DNA of 6,402 bases from Legionella genomosp. 1. Lineage in GTDB: Bacteria; Pseudomonadota; Gammaproteobacteria; Legionellales; Legionellaceae. The notes under the pieces are model-generated. The model was not told where the DNA came from, searched no databases, and saw nothing but the letters and a program-made list of their open reading frames with translations. The stretch is from assembly GCA_945867185.1 (NCBI GenBank), contig CAMBHM010000089.1:1-6402 (forward strand), in the 5' to 3' direction. Within the stretch, counting starts at the first letter, position 1. Each line of letters opens with the position of its first letter. A program made the translations under genes and the position numbers. Positions 1-4,436 of this stretch are shown here, in pieces.

Positions 1-1
1 T

Positions 2-121
2 GGAGGGAGTGCCAAAAAAGCACGTATCGCATTGGAAACAAAAACACTCAAAAAAGTGGTGACTACCGATAATTTTCTTTCATTAAAGAAAGTATCGGAA
101 AAGTTGGGCCAAGACGAATAA
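2..121 (+). CDS. C-terminal fragment, possibly DinD/BRO-type antirepressor protein (5' end outside window)
   Basis: An open frame enters from the left edge and ends at TAA 119-121, giving 39 residues that begin GGSAKKARIALETKTLKKVV and continue with TTDNFL. Proteins of the DinD (DNA-damage-inducible protein D) and BRO-N antirepressor group often end with a similar pattern: a GG/A-rich helix, an 'AR..LE..TGKKVV' stretch and a following NFL/NYL. The assignment is pattern memory on a short tail, not a domain match. Such proteins are common in prophages and mobile regions, which would suit the broken genes that follow. The stop lies 12-15 bases before the hydrolase start codons, so the two genes may be cotranscribed. 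It could also be an unrelated basic protein tail. Confidence 0.5.
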   Translation, partial: GGSAKKARIALETKTLKKVVTTDNFLSLKKVSEKLGQDE

Positions 122-135
122 AAACGGAGCATATG

Positions 136-648
136 ATGCAACAGCACAAAAACAAACAATCTCCCTCAAGTGAGACTACCCAATCCTGCCCAGATGGAAA
201 GTACTGGGTTCGTCCACATGATCGTAAAAAAATAACTAAACAGGGCAAGGTTTATACTGAGCATGTAAAGGGGTATTGCTGCTGCTATCGTAGTCCGTTT
301 GACGCCATGGCTATCGATGAAAAACTTTCTACGGATCATTTATATTTTTCTTTGACGTTGTATGGGGAAGCTGGAGGCGAAAATGAAGCCAGCAAACGTG
401 CAATTGCATGGATTATCCGTAACCGTCTTTCTAAAAAACGATGGGGTGATTCCTACCGTACAATTGTATTAAAACCTTTTCAATTTGCTTGCTGGAGAAA
501 AAATGATCCCAACTACAAAAGGTTACAACATCCAGGCCAAGACGGATCACAAGCAGATAAATTAGCATGGCAACGCTGTAAAGCACTATTCGAGGAGATT
601 CAACATGCACCTGAAGAGGAAAATCCACTGCCTGGCGTCTGCCATTAA
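136..648 (+). pseudogene. SleB-like (Hydrolase_2) cell wall hydrolase, first part, ending at an early stop
   Basis: SleB-family enzymes cleave peptidoglycan glycan strands. Two ATG codons are adjacent (133 and 136). The GGAG at 126-129 is only 3 bases from the first but 6 from the second, so 136 is the likelier start. Numbered from 133, residues 20-50 form a tail with 'YWVRPHDRKKITKQGKVY' and ending in a CCC run; no signal peptide is evident. The Hydrolase_2 core follows at about 68-171: LYGEAGGENEASKRAIAWII (E79 matches the catalytic Glu of the YGE motif), IRNRL and then FQFACW, the usual order in this family. The frame stops right after NPLPGVCH, where family members normally continue (compare 'DPTGGATHYY'). 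One extra base near 646 would explain this, because the next frame continues as NFKTHETY. A truncated but functional domain cannot be excluded. Confidence 0.7.
592..597 (+). promoter_or_regulatory. Shine-Dalgarno GAGGAG ahead of ATG 605
   Basis: GAGGAG lies 7 bases before ATG 605, inside the hydrolase reading frame, where it also encodes part of an EE pair. It is the main argument for independent translation of the second ORF, but it may be a coincidence of Glu codons. Confidence 0.4.
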
Positions 649-1072
649 TTTTAAAACGCACGAAACCTATACTGTGATGCCTCATCAGCCTGGGTTGATT
701 TTCACAACCTGGCTCAGTGATACGGTCGCAAACGTTGAAACTTCTTGCGGATCAGGTTGCACAAAATCATTGATTTTTATTACACCAAACACTGCAATTG
801 CTTGTGCAACACACGAATATCGCATTCAGAACTTGGATCCGTATACCCCTCCTGATTATTATCACAATAGGCCCTTATTGATTGATCCTAAGCGGGGCAT
901 CTATGTTTGCTATGATGAAAACGATGCAATCCAGGTTTACCCCTTCCCTAGACATGCTTCTATTCATGCACCTAATGGTTATTTTGCAAACAAAGCAACC
1001 TTGGTGAATAATCGGTTGGTTGTGCATTATAAGGATCGGTATGGTCATTCCCGGCAGATCGCTTATCAATAA
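605..1072 (+). CDS. 155-codon ORF: continuation of the SleB-like hydrolase after a frameshift, or a separate overlapping gene
   Basis: The frame overlaps the end of the hydrolase ORF by 44 bases. As a separate gene it would start at ATG 605, preceded by a strong GAGGAG (592-597) with 7-base spacing. As a continuation, dropping one T after codon CAT 643-645 joins ...NPLPGVCH to NFKTHETY and yields about 312 residues. The protein is rich in beta-type and aromatic residues, with Cys48, Cys52 and Cys67 and no signal peptide or membrane segment. I recognise no domain in the last 120 residues, which include PYTPPDYYHNRPLLIDPKRG. The fused reading is favoured because residues 1-14 look like out-of-frame translation of the hydrolase, whereas residues from 15 on match its expected continuation. 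The following gene is on the opposite strand, its stop 25 bases away. Confidence 0.6.
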   Translation: MHLKRKIHCLASAINFKTHETYTVMPHQPGLIFTTWLSDTVANVETSCGSGCTKSLIFITPNTAIACATHEYRIQNLDPYTPPDYYHNRPLLIDPKRGIYVCYDENDAIQVYPFPRHASIHAPNGYFANKATLVNNRLVVHYKDRYGHSRQIAYQ

Positions 1073-1097
1073 ATGTATAATAATCAAGTTTGCATTT

Positions 1098-2063
1098 CTA
1101 TTTATCTAATTTCGAATCAGATTCCCAAAAACCATCTTCTATCAGTCTTATTTTCTTAATTAATCCCTCGCACGTTTGTTTTGTTACACTGTCAAATGCA
1201 GCATCAAGTTGCAGTAACAAGTTAATCATAGTGAAATCAGAATTTCGTGCCACTTGATTTTTCACAATACCCCAACATGTTTCTATTGGCTGTAGTTCTG
1301 GGTGATATGGTGGAGTACGCAATATCTCATGCCCTGCCTGCTCTGCAATTAAATCGATTGCATAGGTAGGCGCGGGGGCTATTTTTTTTAAAAGTTCAAT
1401 CATCTCCGGCTTTAAGCAATCATCCGAGACTGGCACATTATTTTTGGCCAACCAAAGGCGCATGTCTTCTTTTTTACTAGTAGAGATCGGCGCAGAACAG
1501 AGGCTTAGCACGTTATGATAAGGCGCATTGTCCATAATAATCAAAGAATTATTAGGAATATTTGGTAGAAGTTTTTCCTGAAACCATTTGCTGAATAATT
1601 CATAATTCACCTGTCCGTGATAATCACCGGTCTTTTTTGTGCTCTTATAAATTAGTTTCGCATTAGGAACCCATCCATCTTTTGTGATGGCATTAATAAT
1701 AATCAGTCGCTCACCTTGTCCAGTTGGTTTTTGCACTAGTGGCCCATCTTCCTCGAAATACCAAGTAAAATCATTGCTATGATTTTTATTTACATAGGAC
1801 TCATCAAAATAAACTTCGGGCCGAATAGTGCCGTTTCCTTTTCGATTTTCACGCTTTCTTCTTATGTAGCGTTGCCTTGCTGCAATAACGTGATCTTTTT
1901 CTTTAAGATGCTGAGAACGGATACCTTTCCCAAATGTAAACCCCCAACGATCTAGAGCTCGCCCAAGAGTTCTAATATTAAGGTCATCGGTTAATGGGAT
2001 AGATTCTATGCATACTCCCGTAACGCTAAAAGCTTTTGGAGTCTCACCAGTAGAACTGGTGGC
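1098..2063 (-). pseudogene. IS630-family transposase, N-terminally truncated
   Basis: The frame is open for 321 residues from just after an in-frame TAA (2064-2066) to TAG at 1098-1100. The only usable in-frame start I found is GTG 1736, which would cut off the first catalytic Asp. DDE catalytic residues are all present: the Asp of VYFDESYVN (1803-1805), the Asp of LIIMDNAPYHN (1530-1532) and the Glu of YHPELQPIETCW (1281-1283), the signature of the IS630/Tc1-mariner group. Before the catalytic core, LGRALDRWGF and a basic stretch, HVIAARQRYIRRKREN, look like the end of the DNA-binding region. The N-terminal helix-turn-helix expected in a protein of roughly 350-400 residues is absent. The last 15-20 codons before the stop (ATSSTGETPKAF...) probably belong to the abutting sequence, so true homology likely begins near 2000. 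No terminal inverted repeats could be recognised. Probably not expressed as an active enzyme. Confidence 0.85.
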
Positions 2064-2145
2064 TTACCAGTTTGCAGTTAATACCGCTTTACAAACCGTT
2101 GCTATAGCCGCTCTCCCCCAATTGCTTTGGCTCAACTCTGTTTGA
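2008..2145 (+). other. 45-codon remnant ORF across the transposase junction, possible dispersed repeat
   Basis: ATG 2008 to TGA 2143-2145 encodes 45 residues including LKAFGVSPVELVAYQFAVNT. Beyond the stop the same frame continues sensibly (IMLYFSSLPYVKE, then TAG). No Shine-Dalgarno precedes the ATG. It reads like a decayed or non-coding dispersed element whose translation happens to be open, and it replaces the missing N-terminus of the transposase. I have a weak recollection of similar translated repeats in bacterial genomes but cannot name the family. Not proposed as an expressed gene. Confidence 0.3.
2045..2071. repeat. Two mutually exclusive hairpins sharing one arm
   Basis: CACCAGT (2045-2051) pairs with ACTGGTG (2055-2061) across a 3-base loop. 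The same ACTGGT (2055-2060) can instead pair with ACCAGT (2066-2071) across a 5-base loop. Both pairings are perfect. There is no T-run, so neither is a standard terminator. The structure sits at the transposase junction and may be part of the end of a small element. Confidence 0.5.
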
Positions 2146-2149
2146 ATTA

Positions 2150-2158
2150 TGCTATACT
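2150..2158 (+). promoter_or_regulatory. Extended -10 promoter candidate for the high-GC operon
   Basis: TGCTATACT combines a TG at 2150-2151 with a -10-like TATACT at 2153-2158, the layout of an extended -10 sigma70 promoter, which needs little or no -35. No good -35 hexamer lies at 16-18 bases; TTGGCT at 2127 is 20 bases away. A transcript would start about 2165 and reach the TTG start at 2256 after a roughly 90-base leader. Confidence 0.4.
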
Positions 2159-2255
2159 TTTCATCACTACCTTATGTTAAAGAGTAGTGCGTGACCTTAT
2201 AATAATTTAACCTATCCAATGGAGTGGGAACTACACAATACTAAGGAATGTCAAA

Positions 2256-2726
2256 TTGAAAAACCCTCAGCTTCGGAAAATAGTGATTTTATTGGCGCTG
2301 AGCGCGACGCCTAGCGTGTATGCGAGCGAGTTAAGCATGACGCCAATCGGGGTGGCAAATGCGGTACGGCTAGATATATCCTTTACGCTTTCGACCGGGG
2401 TGACGCGCATAGGTTTTACCTCTGACGATGACCCTTTGCTAACTTGCGGTAACCGGATTAGCGCTGATTACCTCGGGGGCCCTGCCTTTGCACTTGGAGC
2501 ACTGTCGCCGCGGGTGGCCTACTTCAACGGGCACCTGCCAGCGATTGCCACCGATCTCGAGCTCTGCGTTCACACCAACAGTGGTACTATTGCCCTGGAT
2601 GGAATACTTACAGACGGGGTTCCTTGCACTGCTTTCACGGGGTGTTATAGTTACACTTGTAACCAGGTCGGAGGTATCATAACCGGTATCACTACAATAA
2701 CTCCTTTCACGGCCACTTGCTTGTAG
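2256..2726 (+). CDS. Unknown secreted protein with six cysteines
   Basis: The start is TTG 2256, preceded by AAGGA at 2243-2247 with an 8-base gap; the ATG at 2249 is in another frame and stops at once. The first 23 residues form a clear Sec signal peptide: basic LRK, hydrophobic IVILLALSA and a VYA|S cleavage site after Ala23. The mature part of about 133 residues has no second membrane segment and six cysteines (64, 104, 124, 130, 135, 155), an even number fitting disulfides in the periplasm or outside the cell. The C-terminal third is rich in Gly, Thr and Ile (QVGGIITGITTITPFTATCL). I do not recognise the family. Base composition (about 54% GC by hand, 68% in one 60-base line) is far above the neighbouring hydrolase, suggesting transfer. 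It appears to lead a short forward cluster with the next two ORFs, 63 bases upstream of the next start. Confidence 0.65.
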   Translation: MKNPQLRKIVILLALSATPSVYASELSMTPIGVANAVRLDISFTLSTGVTRIGFTSDDDPLLTCGNRISADYLGGPAFALGALSPRVAYFNGHLPAIATDLELCVHTNSGTIALDGILTDGVPCTAFTGCYSYTCNQVGGIITGITTITPFTATCL

Positions 2727-2789
2727 CTCTAGTATTAGACGCGAATCAATCACCCATGACATAAACTCGAGATAAATGGAGCTGTTACA

Positions 2790-2969
2790 ATGGAGCATGA
2801 AATGCGCACCCTCATGAGGGTTGATTTAACAACCGGCGTCAGCAATGGTGACAAAAGGACTTATTCGCCCCCACGTCTAACCCCTCTGGCAGTTACCGAC
2901 GTGGAGTCTGGCGCTACTGCGAACATAGCAGAAGCTAGTGGCGGTGGTCTTTTGAACACACACAGTTAA
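2790..2969 (+). CDS. Unknown 59-residue protein
   Basis: ATG 2790 to TAA 2967-2969 encodes 59 residues, preceded by GGAG (2778-2781) with an 8-base gap. It begins MEHEMRTLMRVDLTTGVSNG, has a PPRLTPLAV stretch and ends in EASGGGLLNTHS. It has no signal peptide, membrane segment or cysteine, and I recognise no family. Support comes from the ribosome binding site, the high-GC composition shared with the upstream gene and the 9-base gap to the next start. It could itself be a remnant of a longer gene. Confidence 0.45.
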   Translation: MEHEMRTLMRVDLTTGVSNGDKRTYSPPRLTPLAVTDVESGATANIAEASGGGLLNTHS

Positions 2970-2978
2970 GGATAGAAC

Positions 2979-3125
2979 ATGAATTTTCGCAATATCCGTG
3001 TATTACTTGCCTGCCTATCCGGTTGCGGTACAATGACGACCAAGCTAATGATTATTTTGCATAACGGAAACATCCTTGTATATGATCATCAACCAGACCC
3101 ACTGCCTGCATGTAGGCATACATAA
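2979..3125 (+). pseudogene. N-terminus of a lipoprotein gene, truncated against the 3' end of tag
   Basis: ATG 2979 follows AAGGAT (2968-2973) at 5 bases and lies 9 bases after the previous stop. The first residues, MNFRNIRVLLACLSGCGTMT, form a short lipoprotein signal peptide: basic residues, a hydrophobic core and lipobox LSGC with Cys16. After about residue 22 the frame becomes an antisense reading of the tag gene and ends at TAA 3123-3125 after 48 codons. The natural reading is a lipoprotein gene cut near 3045 by a rearrangement that joined it tail-to-tail to tag. A chance ORF with a lipobox-like start is possible, but the tight spacing and ribosome site argue against it. Confidence 0.45.
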
Positions 3126-3609
3126 TGGTTGATCCAACAAAGCTCATACCTCGTTTTTTCAGATCTTTAGACAAGGCATCTGATTCTAGTGTTAGCGCTG
3201 GAACGTTCTGTAGTGATTGGGGTCGATTGATTTTAGGTTGATCTTGAACGAACCGCCAAACATAAGCATCAAACGATCCGAATTCTTTTTGGATGTTGAT
3301 AAACACTCGTGCATTTTGACGAACAGAAAAGACTTTTAACCGATTGCGAATAATATTGGGGTTGGTTAAGAGCGTTTCTAAATAATCATCGCTTATATTG
3401 ACGCAAGCGGCAGGATCAAATTGTTTAAATGCTTCACGATAGCCTTCTCGCCGTTTCAAAATAGTTTCCCAACTGAGTCCTGCTTGCGCGCCTTCTAAGA
3501 TCAGCATTTCAAAATGTTTTTGATCGTCATGTACTGGGACTCCCCATTCGGTATCGTGGTAGTGCTCGTAGTGCGGTTTGTTTTGGCCGACCCAAGGGCA
3601 ACGGTTCAT
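3052..3609 (-). CDS. tag: DNA-3-methyladenine glycosylase I
   Basis: This enzyme removes 3-methyladenine from alkylated DNA in the cytoplasm, the first step of base excision repair. The 185-residue length matches the family (E. coli Tag is 187). Family landmarks are in place: MNRCPWVGQNKPHYEHYHDTE at the N-terminus, and E39 and W47 in LEGAQAGLSWETIL, matching the E. coli base-pocket Glu38 and Trp46. The structural zinc ligands also appear conserved: Cys4, His18 and the C-terminal His176 and Cys180 of DDHIQGCFRYAK. The ATG at 3609 has GAGGT (3616-3620) 6 bases upstream and an in-frame TGA just beyond it, so the start is firm. Its ATG overlaps the stop of a short upstream ORF (ATGA), suggesting translational coupling to a former partner. 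Its 3' end abuts the truncated forward lipoprotein ORF, and I see no terminator there. Confidence 0.96.
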   Translation of the reverse strand: MNRCPWVGQNKPHYEHYHDTEWGVPVHDDQKHFEMLILEGAQAGLSWETILKRREGYREAFKQFDPAACVNISDDYLETLLTNPNIIRNRLKVFSVRQNARVFINIQKEFGSFDAYVWRFVQDQPKINRPQSLQNVPALTLESDALSKDLKKRGMSFVGSTIMYAYMQAVGLVDDHIQGCFRYAK

Positions 3610-3722
3610 TTTTTTACCTCAAAATTGGGAGCAGGGGGGACTTGAGCCAACAGGGCCCGCCAAGGCTTTTGCGCGCGATTAAAAATGACCCAAAACATGT
3701 TCTGATGGCGCCAGCTGCTCAC
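3606..3722 (-). pseudogene. Vestigial C-terminal coding fragment overlapping the tag start
   Basis: A minus-strand frame runs from just inside the inverted repeat (GTG 3722 or ATG 3698 possible) to TGA 3608-3606, which overlaps the tag ATG as ATGA. It encodes 38 codons, including MFWVIFNRAQKPWRALLAQV and ending in NFEVKK. No ribosome site precedes either start. The ATGA overlap is typical of a real gene pair in an operon, so this may be the surviving tail of a gene once located upstream of tag and otherwise deleted. It could also be a chance ORF of 38 codons; no family recognised. Confidence 0.35.
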
Positions 3723-3755
3723 TAAGTCTGATTATTTTGATAATCAGACTTAGTG
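3720..3755. repeat. 15-bp perfect inverted repeat after sodC
   Basis: CACTAAGTCTGATTA (3720-3734) is the exact reverse complement of 3741-3755, with loop TTTTGA. It starts 11 bases beyond the sodC stop in the direction of sodC transcription. Neither strand has a T-run after the stem, so it is not a canonical intrinsic terminator. It could act as a transcript-stabilising or processing hairpin, a weak bidirectional terminator, or mark the border of the rearranged tag segment. Confidence 0.6.
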
Positions 3756-3765
3756 TAATATATGA

Positions 3766-4266
3766 TTATAAAGGAATTTTTCCACATCCAATGCGTGCGC
3801 CACCACCACCCAAGGGCGGTGTATCGCTGTAATTATCTCCACCGGCATGGATCATAATGGCATGCCCTTGAACGTCTTGAGTAGTTAAACGGGGTGCTAG
3901 TAAGGTTATATTTGCCTCACCGTTACTATTGGTAGCCAATACAGGCAAATCACCTAAATGACCTTCACCATAAGGTCCTTGATGACTGTTGGTGGTGCCA
4001 GGATCAAAATGACCCCCAGCGCCCATACCACCATCTCCACAATTAGGATGCTGGTGTATGTGAAAACCATGCAGACCTACCGGCAGCCCAGAAAGCTGAG
4101 ATTTTATTAAAAGACCATATTTGCTGTCCTCAAAAGAGACTTGTCCAAGTGAGGCACCATTCGTTGCATAAATTTCGCTTATTATCGTAGCAGCAGAAGA
4201 TATCGATACGATAAATAAGGAAAGCACCCCGATTATAACTTGCTCTTTTTGTGGAAAAATGGACAC
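3766..4266 (-). CDS. sodC: Periplasmic Cu/Zn superoxide dismutase
   Basis: SodC converts superoxide to hydrogen peroxide and oxygen in the periplasm and protects against externally generated (for example host-derived) superoxide. The start is GTG 4266, with AAAGGA (4275-4280) 8 bases upstream. Residues 1-25 form a signal peptide with hydrophobic core VIIGVLSLFIVSIS and likely cleavage after SSA. By family alignment the copper ligands are His69, His71, His86 and His140; the zinc ligands are His86 (bridging), His95, His103 and Asp106; Cys76 and Cys161 form the disulfide. The motifs GFHIH, AGGHFDPG, GHLGDLPVL, MIHAGGDNYSD and LGGGGARIGCG are all intact, and 166 residues is normal. No His-rich N-terminal extension is seen. 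It lies in its own unit between the SNF2 gene and tag, with a possible promoter in the upstream gap. Confidence 0.97.
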   Translation of the reverse strand: MSIFPQKEQVIIGVLSLFIVSISSAATIISEIYATNGASLGQVSFEDSKYGLLIKSQLSGLPVGLHGFHIHQHPNCGDGGMGAGGHFDPGTTNSHQGPYGEGHLGDLPVLATNSNGEANITLLAPRLTTQDVQGHAIMIHAGGDNYSDTPPLGGGGARIGCGKIPL

Positions 4267-4436
4267 GGTAAAAATCCTTTAAGTAATCATTCTTTCATTT
4301 AACTATAATATACTATATACAAATAACAAAGGCTTCCAATCAATCTGTAGAAAAGAGTCCGATGATGACCCCAGCACCCAATTTAGAACAAAACCCGGCC
4401 CCAACACGGCTTTATATGCAACCATAAAGTACTGCA
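4267..4436. other. Gap between SNF2 gene and sodC
   Basis: This 170-base gap holds the candidate sodC promoter and ribosome binding site near its left end. A minus-strand 44-codon ORF, overlapping the SNF2 stop as TAATG (ATG 4437 to TAG 4303-4305), spans most of it. It has no ribosome binding site and runs through the promoter, so it is not called as a gene. No convincing terminator hairpin for the SNF2 gene was found. Confidence 0.4.
4312..4339 (-). promoter_or_regulatory. Candidate sigma70 promoter for sodC
   Basis: On the minus strand TTGGAA (4334-4339) and TATAGT (4312-4317) are separated by 16 bases, a fair -35/-10 pair. It would start transcripts about 40 bases before the GTG start. 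The stretch is very AT-rich with several overlapping TATA-like words, so the exact -10 is uncertain. No Fur- or SoxR-type operator could be recognised. Confidence 0.35.

Noticed and set aside
1734..1736. GTG as the true start of the IS630 transposase
   Set aside because: It would remove the conserved VYFDESY segment with the first catalytic Asp, which is encoded in frame upstream.
2439..2798. 119-residue minus-strand ORF opposite the secreted protein gene
   Set aside because: It is antisense to a frame with a signal peptide and ribosome site, and its sequence shows no domain; long shadow frames are expected in GC-rich coding DNA.
2790..2969. RiPP or bacteriocin precursor (small protein with a GGG near its C-terminus)
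   Set aside because: The leader is not typical, there is no Cys/Ser/Thr-rich core after the glycines (only LLNTHS remains), and no modification or export gene is nearby.
3720..3755. Intrinsic terminator for sodC
   Set aside because: The stem is perfect but AT-rich, and neither strand has a T-run after it, so it is reported only as an inverted repeat.
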